Assembly: GCA_937927845.1 (NCBI GenBank)
Contig: CALFXE010000089.1
Span: forward strand, 33,736-97,735
Reading direction: 5' to 3'
DNA length: 64,000 bases
DNA from: an uncultured Paludibacter sp.
Lineage (GTDB): Bacteria > Bacteroidota > Bacteroidia > Bacteroidales > Paludibacteraceae
A program made the position numbers and the translations under genes. Below, in pieces: positions 42,246 through 51,958 of this stretch. The stretch's first letter is position 1. The number at the start of each line of letters is the position of its first letter. Under the pieces are notes generated by a model. It saw only the letters and a list, made by a program, of their open reading frames with translations. It ran no database searches and had not been told where the DNA came from.

Positions 42246-43232
42246 TTAATGTACATTAAAAAGATTTAGAAATAGGATTCCGGTATCTTGAGCCAATAGA
42301 AAATTGAAAATAACCGCATAAAGTAATCCTATCAACATTATAAATTTAGTTAAAGTAGAAGCCTGATGAAAATCCACAGGTCGCTTTGCTTTTATCAATA
42401 AAGAAATCAGCGCTAATAAAGGTAAGATTAATCCGAATACAGTGTATTTTATAGAAAGAGTACCCTGAAAATCAACTAAATAAAAATTAGCAATTAACAA
42501 AAGAGCAATAATTAGCACTATTAAACTGAAAATTACAACTAATGCGACTTTTCTTCCTGATACTATCGGTAAAGTTCTACATTCCATTTCCTTATCGCCA
42601 TATTCATCTTCGATATCTTTAATGATTTCTCGGATTAATGTCAACAGAAATGAGAAAACAGCAAATCCTGCAATCCAACTGAAAAACATGACAGTAGCTT
42701 TAGTTTCTAATATCTTTGTTGAATGAAATTCCATCAGATATGCATTCTCAGTGATAGCGAGAAGAATAATAGATAGGGATGATAAAAAAGCTACAACCAG
42801 ATTACCGATTAAGTACTGACGCTTATAACTTGCTGAATAGAACCATATTAATCCGGGAACAACGATAAAAATCACAGCTATTGTTCGCGATTTTATCAAC
42901 CAAGCTAAAGCAAATCCGGCTATCATACCTATTACAGTACATACTTGATACACAAGCATAGCCTTGTTTCTGTCAATTGTTCGTCCAACTAATACTTTAT
43001 CGGGTTTGTTAAGCGTATCTATTTTTACATCAAAATAATCATTAAGTGCATATCCACCGGCAGATAGCAGTGTAGTTGCAGTTATCAACAACCAAAGATG
43101 CCATTGTTCGGTATAAACAATAATACCGTAAGTATCGAGCAAAGCAGCTACGACAAGCTGTCGCAATACAAATAAAATCAGAGCAATAAAGAGAATATTC
43201 TGATAGCGTATTAATTTTAAGTAATTGTACAT
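42246..43232 (-). CDS. UbiA-family prenyltransferase (geranylgeranylglycerol-phosphate type)
   Basis: The 328-residue polytopic membrane protein has the two aspartate-rich motifs of UbiA prenyltransferases: NDYFDVKIDTLNKPDK and DIEDEYGDKEMECRTLP. About eight to nine membrane helices surround them. Bacteroidota members of this branch are assigned as geranylgeranylglycerol-phosphate geranylgeranyltransferases, making ether-type polyprenyl lipids of unclear role. It sits 6 nt after the beta-barrel gene and 12 nt before maf, forming a three-gene unit. Confidence 0.82.
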   Translation of the reverse strand: MYNYLKLIRYQNILFIALILFVLRQLVVAALLDTYGIIVYTEQWHLWLLITATTLLSAGGYALNDYFDVKIDTLNKPDKVLVGRTIDRNKAMLVYQVCTVIGMIAGFALAWLIKSRTIAVIFIVVPGLIWFYSASYKRQYLIGNLVVAFLSSLSIILLAITENAYLMEFHSTKILETKATVMFFSWIAGFAVFSFLLTLIREIIKDIEDEYGDKEMECRTLPIVSGRKVALVVIFSLIVLIIALLLIANFYLVDFQGTLSIKYTVFGLILPLLALISLLIKAKRPVDFHQASTLTKFIMLIGLLYAVIFNFLLAQDTGILFLNLFNVH

Positions 43233-43238
43233 TTTCGA

Positions 43239-43973
43239 TTAGAATAAAACACCGAATGAGAAAATCATATTACCGCTATGTATTTCAGGTACAAAAGTAG
43301 TGGTATAACGTGCAATATCAGTAAAACCCTTTTCAGAAGCGATATTCGACAATGAATGTTTATAGTTGACCTCTGCGAATACGTAGTATTTCCTGAAAAT
43401 TTTTTGCTTTGTGCCGAAGCCTACTAAATAATTAAAATTGAATGGATCTATTAATGACTTGATATTTAATTTTTCATCGGGTAGCAGATAAGTCGCAGCC
43501 TTATGAAATTCCGATGCTGAAAATCTATAATCTACTGAAGCTCCACCTTGAATATAAAAAGCAGTTTTTTTATCTTCTGTTAAGTTTGCCCTAATCAGTA
43601 TTGGTAGTTCGAGTGTGGTATAATTAATCCTGTAATTATTTTTAGTATCGGCATCAGTCATAGAGGCATTATCGAACACATATCCACCTGGTACAGAAAA
43701 GTTTAATCCACTGACTATTGATAGCAGTTTAGTTGCATTATATTCAGCAACAATGCCTAAACCACCTGTAATTGTAGCACCATCGGTTTGCAAGTCATCA
43801 TGTTTTACGTCAAGCCAGGAGATGGTCGGACTAAGATGAAAACCCATTGAAAAATTATCTTTGAAGGAGCTTTTTTTCTTAATTGTTGATAAGTTCTCCA
43901 CAGTGGAATCGTTGTTTTGTGAATAAGTTGTTGAAAACAAAGTTAACAACAGAAGTAAAATAGAATTACGCAT
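43239..43973 (-). CDS. Outer-membrane beta-barrel protein
   Basis: The 244-residue protein has a signal peptide ending TTYSQ and then alternating beta strands. Examples are NFSMGFHLSPTISWLDVK, GGLGIVAEYNATKLLSIVSG, LELPILIRANLT and YYVFAEVNYKHSL, with a C-terminal strand ending in aromatic residues (GNMIFSFGVLF). This fits the small PorT-like/OMP_b-brl group. I chose the ATG at 43973; a TTG 20 codons upstream lies before the promoter. It is divergent from the polysaccharide locus and shares a palindromic promoter core with it. Confidence 0.75.
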   Translation of the reverse strand: MRNSILLLLLTLFSTTYSQNNDSTVENLSTIKKKSSFKDNFSMGFHLSPTISWLDVKHDDLQTDGATITGGLGIVAEYNATKLLSIVSGLNFSVPGGYVFDNASMTDADTKNNYRINYTTLELPILIRANLTEDKKTAFYIQGGASVDYRFSASEFHKAATYLLPDEKLNIKSLIDPFNFNYLVGFGTKQKIFRKYYVFAEVNYKHSLSNIASEKGFTDIARYTTTFVPEIHSGNMIFSFGVLF

Positions 43974-43986
43974 AGGATTTAATTTG

Positions 43987-44004
43987 TTATTTTTGCAAAA
44001 ATAA
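43987..44004. promoter_or_regulatory. Palindromic divergent -7 boxes (polysaccharide locus and beta-barrel gene)
   Basis: The 18-bp perfect palindrome TTATTTTTGCAAAAATAA contains TATTTTTG on the plus strand (43988-43995) and TATTTTTG on the minus strand (43996-44003), each matching TAnnTTTG. The plus box is 56 nt before the first export lipoprotein ATG (44052); the minus box is 22 nt before the beta-barrel ATG (43973). The two polymerases could not bind at once. Confidence 0.65.
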
Positions 44005-44051
44005 AGTAATATTTTATCATTTCGAAGTATCAAAACTATTAAAACGGTTTA

Positions 44052-44870
44052 ATGTATAAAATTCTTCTACGTTCGTTAATACTAATACTCTTAATGTTTG
44101 AGTTAAGCTCTTGCATTACTGCACGTAAGGTCAATTATATGCAAGAACCGGACAAAGTTATTCCGTCTTACAAAGAGAGTGCCGTTTATGAAGATTATAA
44201 ATTGAAAGTCGGAGATAAGCTCTTCGTAAAAGTATATTCTACACAGGAAGAAACAAATACCTTGTTTAACGGTCAGTATAATCAAGCTATGATGTCGACG
44301 GGGGGAGCTTCGAACACCGCTCAAAGTGATTTGTATTCATATACAGTTGAGCAAAATGGTTGTATAAAATTCCCTTTAGTTGGTGAAGTTAAGGTTGTTG
44401 GACAAACTCTTCGCGAGGCAGCAGCAACCTTAGAACAAGCAACAGCAACCTTAGAGCGAGCATTTGAATCCTCTTTTTTAGTAAACTCAGTAGAAGTACG
44501 CTTGTTAAATCGTAATTTCTGTATAATTGGTACAGGAAGTACAGGTTATTATCCGATTGTTCGTGAGAAAATAAATATATTTCAAGCTATGGCTATGGCT
44601 GGTGATGCAGGTACATATGCCGACAGGGGTAAGATACGAATAATAAGAGAAACCGAACAGGGAACCATAATTAAGACATTTGATTTGCGTACAAAAACTA
44701 TTATAAATTCAGAGTTTTATTATATTGAGCCAAACGATATAATTTACATTCAAAGATTAGATGAGCAGTTTTTCAGCATTGTTAATTTTCCAACTTTCCT
44801 TGCTACAACAATATCAACTATTTCGATGGCAACATTTTTAGTTAATTTATTGATGGGGAAAGGTAAATGA
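44052..44870 (+). CDS. Polysaccharide export (OPX) lipoprotein, first copy
   Basis: The 272-residue lipoprotein (lipobox LSSC, C21) is of the Wza/OPX type. It has the polysaccharide-export domain (YKLKVGDKLFVKVYS ... YTVEQNGCIKFPLVGEVKV), a SLBB-like second part (FCIIGTGSTGYYPIVREKIN) and a C-terminal hydrophobic helix (FPTFLATTISTISMATFLVNLL). It is the first gene of the locus. Residues in TLEQATATLERA come from a 21-bp tandem duplication not seen in the next gene. It probably forms part of the outer-membrane channel. Confidence 0.88.
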   Translation: MYKILLRSLILILLMFELSSCITARKVNYMQEPDKVIPSYKESAVYEDYKLKVGDKLFVKVYSTQEETNTLFNGQYNQAMMSTGGASNTAQSDLYSYTVEQNGCIKFPLVGEVKVVGQTLREAAATLEQATATLERAFESSFLVNSVEVRLLNRNFCIIGTGSTGYYPIVREKINIFQAMAMAGDAGTYADRGKIRIIRETEQGTIIKTFDLRTKTIINSEFYYIEPNDIIYIQRLDEQFFSIVNFPTFLATTISTISMATFLVNLLMGKGK

Positions 44871-45640
44871 TACGTTTAAACACTTATAAAATGATACGGA
44901 AAAGTTGTATTTTATATCTACTATTATCGATATTGCTCTTAAATTCTTGCTACAGCTACCGAAATGTCGGGTTGTTACAGGAAGGCAATAAAGATTTACC
45001 TACGTATCAAAGTGAACCATATGAAGATTATCGAATAAAGATTAATGATGAATTGCTGATTAGATTGATTACTTTAGATCAGGATATGTCAAAGTTAATC
45101 ATAGGAAGCGAAGGAGGAGCAAGTTCGCAAAACGCTTTGTCATATAGAGTTTACACGGATGGTACGGTTGATTTTCCATTTATAAAAAATATACATGTAG
45201 CAGATTTGACAATCGCAGAAGCATCGATGGTAATAGAAAATCGATTTAAAGAAATTATTCCGGATGCAGAAATTAAACTAACTTTGGCAAATAAAAGTTT
45301 TACAGTTATTGGAGAAGCGGGAGCGGGAGTATTCCCTATAATTAAAGATAGGATGACACTTTTTCAAGCATTGTCAATGTCGGGTGAAATAAAAAATACA
45401 GGTGATTTTGCAAAAGTAAAGATTATAAGAGAAACAAGCGAAGGTGTAAAAACGCTTGACTTTGACATCAGACCTATAAGTATAATAAATTCAAAATATT
45501 ACTATATTTATCCGAATGATATTATTTACGTGAGAAAGAGTCCGTCAAGCTTTTATGATATAGATAATTACAGTTCGTTTATATCACTAATATCTACATC
45601 TTTAAGTTTACTGTTTATGGTAATATATTATTTCAAATAA
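44867..45640 (+). CDS. Polysaccharide export (OPX) lipoprotein, second copy
   Basis: The 257-residue protein is a paralogue of the preceding gene, with lipobox LNSC (C28). It has the same order of blocks (YEDYRIKINDELLIRL, VYTDGTVDFPFIKNIHV, FTVIGEAGAGVFPIIKDRMTLFQALSMSGE) and a C-terminal membrane helix. The start overlaps the first copy's stop by 4 nt (ATGA), so the two are translated together. A tandem pair of short OPX proteins suggests a mixed channel or two transport states. Confidence 0.87.
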   Translation: MIRLNTYKMIRKSCILYLLLSILLLNSCYSYRNVGLLQEGNKDLPTYQSEPYEDYRIKINDELLIRLITLDQDMSKLIIGSEGGASSQNALSYRVYTDGTVDFPFIKNIHVADLTIAEASMVIENRFKEIIPDAEIKLTLANKSFTVIGEAGAGVFPIIKDRMTLFQALSMSGEIKNTGDFAKVKIIRETSEGVKTLDFDIRPISIINSKYYYIYPNDIIYVRKSPSSFYDIDNYSSFISLISTSLSLLFMVIYYFK

Positions 45641-45675
45641 AATTGGAATAAGACAGTTTTATTTAATAAAACAAA

Positions 45676-48123
45676 ATGAATATGGAAGAAGAAAATAAAG
45701 ACATAAAAACATCTGACTTCACCGACGAAGAATCATCATTTGATATAATGGAATGGGTAATGCTGTTCGTTAGTCATTGGTATCTTATACTTATAAGTGT
45801 TTTTGTGTTTATGTTTCTTGCATATATGCAAAACAGGAAATGGTTACCTTCGTTTAAATCTTCAGCAACAGTAATTATTGATGAAAGCAGAGGTTCGATG
45901 AATAGTGCGCAAGTTTTAATGCAAGGCTTTGGGATTCAGGAGAGTTATCGTAATGTGAATAATCAGGTAATTATGATAAGTTCGTATGACTTAATGAGTC
46001 GTGTTGTCGATAGTTTGCCGGAATTTCAGATAGAATATATTTCAAAAGGCAGGTTTAAAACTAGAAATTTATATGAATGGACACCGATTTCTATAGATGC
46101 TGATTTTATTTCACCTCAAGCATATGATATTCTTTTTAAATTGAACATTAAGCCTGATGGGACTTTCACTGTTACGGAGGATGAAGAGAGTATGCCAAAG
46201 GGATTTAACATAAATGGCAGAATAGGATATCCATTGCAACATCATCTTATGTTTATCACAATTAATGATATTTCAGGTAATAATTCAGCTAAAGATTTAT
46301 ATTTTAAATTCAGAACAAAAGAATCACTGATAGGAGAGTTCTCTTCAAAATTAGCACTTAACTTCGTAATGGATGGATCGTCTGTACTTGAAATATCTAT
46401 GGTTAGTGAGACACCGAGACGAGATGTAGACTTTATCAACAAGCTGTGTGATATATATTTAATGTCAAATCTTGAAAGAAAGAATGACGCTGCAACGAAG
46501 ACTATCCAGTTTATTGACGAACAATTAGAAAATGTTTCAAAATCTCTTGCCACATCTGAAGATAACCTTTCAGATTTCAGAAAAAGAAACCAACTTATTA
46601 ATGTGAGCAGTCTGACTGACGAACTATTATCGAAAGCGGCATCTTTTGATGAAGAGTTAAATCAGATAAGACTAAAAGAGACTTATATTGCTTATGTTGA
46701 AAAATATATTCAAACTAATTTGAATGAAGGAGCTATTATTGCACCGTCTAATATTGGTTTAAATGAACCAATGTTAATGACTATAGTGCAGCAAATTAAC
46801 GACTTACTTCTAAAGCGTAGTGAGCTTACAGAGAAAAATATCTTCCATTCAAAATACACACGAGAGATTGACAATTTAAAGACAGCTATCAACGAAGTGA
46901 TTAAAAACACAAAAGCTTCAATCAATATTCAGAAAGATGACTTGAATACGAGATTAGCATCTGTGCAAAAGCAAATCGAAACACTTCCGGAGCAAGAACT
47001 TGAAATGGTGGGTATTGAAAGAAATTATCGCATGAACGATAGTTATTATACTATGTTTTTACAGAAAAGAGCAGAAGCTCAGATACTTAAAGCCTCTAAC
47101 ACTCCTGATAATAATATCTTAGACAGAGCAAGAACAACATCGGTAACAAACCAGGGAACAAAATCCAAAACAATAATGATGTATTTTTTAATTGGAATTT
47201 TGTTACCATCAGTTTTTATAATCCTGAAAGAGCTGCTCAACAATACAATACGTACATCAAGAGATGTTGAAAAAATGTCAGCTTTCCCACTTATAGGGTT
47301 AGTGCGACATACAAATTCTACCGATCCATATCTGATAGTCAACAATCCGAGATCGTCATTTACCGAAATGTTTAGGATTATTAGAACAAGGATAGAATTT
47401 ATTGCTAAACGAAAAACAGATATAACCATAATGGTTACATCGTCAGAATCGGGAGATGGTAAAACCTATTTCTGTATTAATCTTGCTTGTATTTATGCTA
47501 TGGCAAGTCCTAAAACATTATTAGTGGATATGGATATTCGTAAGCCAAGTGTTTATCAAACTATTGGATGTGATAACAATATGGGGGTATCCAACTTTTT
47601 AGCTAACCAATGTAGCTTAGATGAAATAATTGTGCGACCGGACGGAGCAGAATTTGATTTTATAACGGCAGGAACTGTACCGCCTAATGCAGGAGAACTC
47701 ATCAGGTCAGATAATCTTAAAGATATGTTTGATGAATTGAGAAAAAGATATGAATATATAATTGTTGATACCAGTCCGATTGGTGTAGTTGCAGATGCAT
47801 ACTCATTTGCTGCACTATCAGATATTAATCTTTTTGTTATCAGAAGTAATAAAACCAATAAGCAGTTTGTTAAAACATTATCAAATCAATTAAAAGAAGA
47901 TACTAAATCAAGATTCTATTCAATATTAAATGATGTTGAAATAGAGTCGGCAAGTTATTCCCAATATTATTCAAGAAAGTATGTCTATGGAAGAAGTAAA
48001 AGTTATGGTTTAGGAACCTATGGTTATGGCTATGGTTACGGCTATACATCTTCGGGACGTAGCAAGCACAAAGGTAATAATACGTATTTTCAATATTACC
48101 AAGATGATGAAAAAGATATTTGA
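45676..48123 (+). CDS. Polysaccharide co-polymerase with tyrosine autokinase domain (Wzc type)
   Basis: The 815-residue inner-membrane protein controls chain length and export. An N-terminal Wzz domain has a first helix (LFVSHWYLILISVFVFMFLA). A long periplasmic coiled coil and a GNVR-like segment lead to the second helix (MYFLIGILLPSVFII). The cytoplasmic BY-kinase follows, with Walker A SSESGDGKTYF, Walker A' LLVDMDIRKPS and Walker B YIIVDTSPIG. The C-terminal tail is rich in tyrosine, with GYGYGYGYT and YFQYYQ, the sites of autophosphorylation in this family. No matching phosphatase gene is in the window. Confidence 0.92.
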   Translation: MNMEEENKDIKTSDFTDEESSFDIMEWVMLFVSHWYLILISVFVFMFLAYMQNRKWLPSFKSSATVIIDESRGSMNSAQVLMQGFGIQESYRNVNNQVIMISSYDLMSRVVDSLPEFQIEYISKGRFKTRNLYEWTPISIDADFISPQAYDILFKLNIKPDGTFTVTEDEESMPKGFNINGRIGYPLQHHLMFITINDISGNNSAKDLYFKFRTKESLIGEFSSKLALNFVMDGSSVLEISMVSETPRRDVDFINKLCDIYLMSNLERKNDAATKTIQFIDEQLENVSKSLATSEDNLSDFRKRNQLINVSSLTDELLSKAASFDEELNQIRLKETYIAYVEKYIQTNLNEGAIIAPSNIGLNEPMLMTIVQQINDLLLKRSELTEKNIFHSKYTREIDNLKTAINEVIKNTKASINIQKDDLNTRLASVQKQIETLPEQELEMVGIERNYRMNDSYYTMFLQKRAEAQILKASNTPDNNILDRARTTSVTNQGTKSKTIMMYFLIGILLPSVFIILKELLNNTIRTSRDVEKMSAFPLIGLVRHTNSTDPYLIVNNPRSSFTEMFRIIRTRIEFIAKRKTDITIMVTSSESGDGKTYFCINLACIYAMASPKTLLVDMDIRKPSVYQTIGCDNNMGVSNFLANQCSLDEIIVRPDGAEFDFITAGTVPPNAGELIRSDNLKDMFDELRKRYEYIIVDTSPIGVVADAYSFAALSDINLFVIRSNKTNKQFVKTLSNQLKEDTKSRFYSILNDVEIESASYSQYYSRKYVYGRSKSYGLGTYGYGYGYGYTSSGRSKHKGNNTYFQYYQDDEKDI

Positions 48124-48187
48124 TTGAATAATGCCTTCAAATTATACTAATACCATATGTTTTTCGTTATGGTTTAAGTTCTTTTTG

Positions 48188-48195
48188 TATTTTTG
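48188..48195 (+). promoter_or_regulatory. Internal -7 box before the large SLBB gene
   Basis: TATTTTTG fits TAnnTTTG, 64 nt before the ATG at 48260. The 136-nt gap here is the longest within the polysaccharide locus, so this is a plausible second promoter. Confidence 0.5.
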
Positions 48196-48259
48196 CAACT
48201 TAATTTATATTTAAGACATCAAAGGTTGCATACGGCAACTAAAAATCAAATTCAAACAT

Positions 48260-50785
48260 ATGAATAAATATACACTATTCCTATTCTTTTGTATTTTTAT
48301 GTTGGGAGTTAATTCTCAGGATCTTAATAAATTAACTCCTCAACAACGACAAAGGCTCCAGCAAAATATGGAACTTCAACCTAAAACATCTTCACAAGGA
48401 ATGATGCCGTCTCAGCAAAATCAGATGATACAGCAAAGTAATCCTGGAGATAATTTAGAGAATTATACCCAAAGAATGTCGGATTTCCGTAAATATATCA
48501 ATGAATTGAATGCAGATATGAAAGAAACTCAGACACCATACTATGTTGATGAGCGTATGTATGTTGAGGATTCTTTATATCGTGAGTTTATTAAGCAAGA
48601 AGATGAGAAGAAATTAAAAGTGTTTGGTTCAGAGTTGTTTGACAGAAAGAAAGTTACTTTTGAACCTAATATGTATTTGCCTACACCCACAAACTATATT
48701 ATTGGTACGAACGACGAACTTCTTATTGATGTTTCAGGCTTATATGATGTGAGTTACAAACTCAAAGTTAACCCCGAAGGTAGCGTCAGAATTCCAAATA
48801 TTGGTTTGATAAAAGTTGGAGGTATGACAATAGACAATGCTACGAAAAATATTAAAAATCAACTTTCTAAATATTATACCGGCATATCTACTTCAGAAAC
48901 ATTTGTAAGCGTAAGTCTTGGTAATATCCGAAGTATACAAATTACTGTTGCAGGCGAAGCTGCGTATCCGGGTACATATACCTTGCCCTCACTTGCGACT
49001 GTTATTAATGCATTATATGCTTGTGGTGGACCGGGTAAAATAGGGTCAATGCGTAACATCAAATTGAATAGGAATGGAAAGACTGTGGCAGAGGTAGACT
49101 TTTATCAGTTTTTAACCACAGGTAAGATGAAAAATAACATAGGATTGCAAGATAATGATGTTATAATCATTGAGCCTAATAAAAATAAAGTAATAGTTGA
49201 CGGAGCAATTAATAGACGTGGAATATATGAAGTAAAACAAGACGAATCTCTGGCAGATCTTCTACAATATGCCGGTGGTTTCAGAGCTGATGCAAACAGA
49301 TCTATTGTTTCAATCTTCAGATATATAGATTCACAAAGAACGGTTGTGGATATTCCTGAATCATACCTTGCATCGAGTTTAGTAAAAAGTGGAGACTCAA
49401 TTTACATCGCAAAAATAGATAATATCTTCAACAATAAAGTTGAGTTGACCGGAGCTGTGTATCGTCCGGGAGCATATGCACTTACACCGGATTTAACTGT
49501 TAAAAGATTAATTGAAAAGTCGGGTGGTGTACTCGATGAAGCCTTTATTAACATGGCAACAATAAAGCGTCAGCGTAAAAATGAAATGCCGGAGATAATA
49601 AGCTTTAACTTGGGTAAGATATTATCGGGGGAAAATATTGATATTAATCTGATGAAAGGTGATTCGGTGAAAGTTGATTCGATTTCTAACTTCTTGGAGG
49701 AGCAATTTGTTACCATTGAAGGTGAAGTTCTTGAGCCGGGCGAATATCAGCTATCGACTAAAATGACATTAAGAGATTTGATTTTTAAGGCTAAGGGTTT
49801 TACCGAGAAAGCTTCTACCGAAAATGTGCAGTTGGTTCGTATAATAAAAGATCCAAGTAAAATGGATGGAGGAAATACGAAATCGAGCAGTATGTCATTT
49901 TCTTTCGATAGAAATTTGGATTTGGGTGATGACGCGGGTAATATTACATTGGAAAATGGAGATATGGTGATTGTCAGACCCATTGAAGGTATTGAACCTA
50001 TCAGAGTTGTATCTATCGAAGGTGAAGTGAAAAATCCGGGCTTTTATAATGTAGACCATAAGAATATTCGAGTTTCAGATTTAATAAATATGTCGGGAGG
50101 CTTTACGAAATATGCATTTGTTAATGGTGCATATATTATAAGAAATGAGAAGAAAGTTGACAATCCTCACGCTATACATAATGTTACATCTCAGAACCTT
50201 AGCAAGATTTTATTAGCAAAGGGCAAAGAAGAGATGGACGAGATGATACAGCAAAAGATGAATATCAGAACAACTATAGATTTAGACACATTAGATATGA
50301 TTTTTACAACTATTGATGAGCGTAGAATGCAAGAGTTGTTAAATTTCGAGGGGGTTGTTTCGTTAGATCTTGCAACCATACTGAAAGATCCGGGTGGATT
50401 GAAAGATATTTTAGTTGAAGATGGTGATGTACTGTTTATTCCAAAGAAATCTCAAACGGTAAAAGTGATAGGAGAGGTGATGTATCCATCATTTGTAGTA
50501 TATAACAATTCACGTAGTTTTAGAGACTTCATAACATCTTCAGGAGGATTTTCATACAATGCTTTAAAAAAGAAATCCTTTGTATTGTATCCTAATGGAA
50601 AAGTAAAAGGAACTAAGAGTTTTTTAGGTATACGTTTCTATCCTGAAGTTGTAGAGGGGTCAGTTGTCATTGTACCAAAGAAAAGCTTAGATGAATCCAA
50701 CAGACTTGGTGCTACAGAAGTTGTATCTATAAGTTCTTCACTAACATCTATGCTGGCATTGGTATATGCTTATGCGTTGAGATAA
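48260..50785 (+). CDS. Large multi-SLBB polysaccharide export protein
   Basis: The 841-residue protein has a signal peptide ending NSQ and a Gln-rich region (residues 25-70). A polysaccharide-export domain follows (NYIIGTNDELLIDVSGLYDV). After it come about six SLBB units recognised by repeated lines such as ITVAGEAAYPGTYTLP, VELTGAVYRPGAYAL, VTIEGEVLEPGEYQLS and VSIEGEVKNPGFYNV. A final helix (ISSSLTSMLALVYAYAL) ends it. This is the large OPX form, which may span the outer membrane or dock on the two short lipoproteins. Confidence 0.88.
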   Translation: MNKYTLFLFFCIFMLGVNSQDLNKLTPQQRQRLQQNMELQPKTSSQGMMPSQQNQMIQQSNPGDNLENYTQRMSDFRKYINELNADMKETQTPYYVDERMYVEDSLYREFIKQEDEKKLKVFGSELFDRKKVTFEPNMYLPTPTNYIIGTNDELLIDVSGLYDVSYKLKVNPEGSVRIPNIGLIKVGGMTIDNATKNIKNQLSKYYTGISTSETFVSVSLGNIRSIQITVAGEAAYPGTYTLPSLATVINALYACGGPGKIGSMRNIKLNRNGKTVAEVDFYQFLTTGKMKNNIGLQDNDVIIIEPNKNKVIVDGAINRRGIYEVKQDESLADLLQYAGGFRADANRSIVSIFRYIDSQRTVVDIPESYLASSLVKSGDSIYIAKIDNIFNNKVELTGAVYRPGAYALTPDLTVKRLIEKSGGVLDEAFINMATIKRQRKNEMPEIISFNLGKILSGENIDINLMKGDSVKVDSISNFLEEQFVTIEGEVLEPGEYQLSTKMTLRDLIFKAKGFTEKASTENVQLVRIIKDPSKMDGGNTKSSSMSFSFDRNLDLGDDAGNITLENGDMVIVRPIEGIEPIRVVSIEGEVKNPGFYNVDHKNIRVSDLINMSGGFTKYAFVNGAYIIRNEKKVDNPHAIHNVTSQNLSKILLAKGKEEMDEMIQQKMNIRTTIDLDTLDMIFTTIDERRMQELLNFEGVVSLDLATILKDPGGLKDILVEDGDVLFIPKKSQTVKVIGEVMYPSFVVYNNSRSFRDFITSSGGFSYNALKKKSFVLYPNGKVKGTKSFLGIRFYPEVVEGSVVIVPKKSLDESNRLGATEVVSISSSLTSMLALVYAYALR

Positions 50786-50818
50786 TTAATTTTGTATGCT
50801 AATTGAAAATTTTTGTAT

Positions 50819-51901
50819 ATGGACGACAATTTAAAAGTTAAGTCTGCAAATCAAAATAATGATTCTATAAAGGACCTTATCAATACTATAAAGGAATTAT
50901 GGAGTTTTTTGTTAACCAAATGGAAAATTATACTGATTGTTGGACTATCAGGAGGAATTATAGGTTTTGGGTTATCATTTGTGATTAAACCAAGATATAC
51001 CGGACAAGTATCGTTCGCATTGATAGAAAAGGGTTCGGGAGGTTCAAGTTTAGCGAGTTTAGCTTCATCATTTGGTTTTGGTGGTTTGTTTAGCAGTGGG
51101 GGAGATGTTTTCACCGGAGATAACTTATTAGAGATAATAAAATCTCGGTACGCTATTGAAAGTACTTTATTAACAGATATAGAGTATGAAGGCAATAAAA
51201 TGACTATGGCTGATGCATATTTGAAAATTTACAAGTTAGATAAAAAATTGAAAAATAAAAAATATGGTATAAAAACAGACTATATATTTCCCTTAAATCA
51301 AGATAGAGAAGATTTTTCCAGAATTCAGGACAGTGTCTTATATGTTTTGTCGGATAACTTTGTGAAATCAAAGAAGTTATCAATTATCAGAAAAGAAAAG
51401 AAGATTAGTATGGTGTCGGCTAATTTCACTTGTATTAATGAACAGTTTTCAAAAATATTTATCGAACGCCTTATACAGCAAACAATTAAATTCTACACAG
51501 AAACACGTACTGCACAAAGTCGAAATAACATTAACATGATGCAACATACGGCAGATTCGATAAAAGGATTATACGAAGAAGCTTTATATGGCGGTGCAGC
51601 TATACCACAGCTAAACGTTAATATGGCAATTCAAACAGCAGCAGTACCAAGAGTTCAACATGAATACAATGCAATGCTGTATGGAACCGTATATACTGAG
51701 GTGCTTAAAAATCTTGAAACATTAAAACTTGATTTAGCTCGAGAGACTCCCATTATTCAAATAATAGACAGTCCTCGTTTTCCCCTCAAAAAAACTAAGC
51801 TTGGTAAAGCTAAAGGGATTGTGTTTGGTGGTTTTATTGGTGGCGTACTGATTGTGGGATTGTTGTTGGGGAGAAGGTATATTAATCAAATTTATCCTTA
51901 A
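50819..51901 (+). CDS. Second chain-length determinant protein (Wzz type, no kinase)
   Basis: The 360-residue protein has two membrane helices. The first (KWKIILIVGLSGGIIGFGLSF) and the second (KGIVFGGFIGGVLIVGLLLG) enclose a periplasmic domain with a Gly/Ser-rich segment (GSGGSSLASLASSFGFGG) and the PRFPLKKTKLGKAKG motif that precedes the last helix in this family. It lacks a kinase domain. I use ATG 50819, with a TTG two codons earlier as the alternative. Together with the Wzc-type protein it gives the locus two co-polymerases. Confidence 0.85.
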   Translation: MDDNLKVKSANQNNDSIKDLINTIKELWSFLLTKWKIILIVGLSGGIIGFGLSFVIKPRYTGQVSFALIEKGSGGSSLASLASSFGFGGLFSSGGDVFTGDNLLEIIKSRYAIESTLLTDIEYEGNKMTMADAYLKIYKLDKKLKNKKYGIKTDYIFPLNQDREDFSRIQDSVLYVLSDNFVKSKKLSIIRKEKKISMVSANFTCINEQFSKIFIERLIQQTIKFYTETRTAQSRNNINMMQHTADSIKGLYEEALYGGAAIPQLNVNMAIQTAAVPRVQHEYNAMLYGTVYTEVLKNLETLKLDLARETPIIQIIDSPRFPLKKTKLGKAKGIVFGGFIGGVLIVGLLLGRRYINQIYP

Positions 51902-51958
51902 TCAACATAATGATTCATACTGTCTTTTTACAATTTTTTTATTGAGCTTTAAGCTAAT

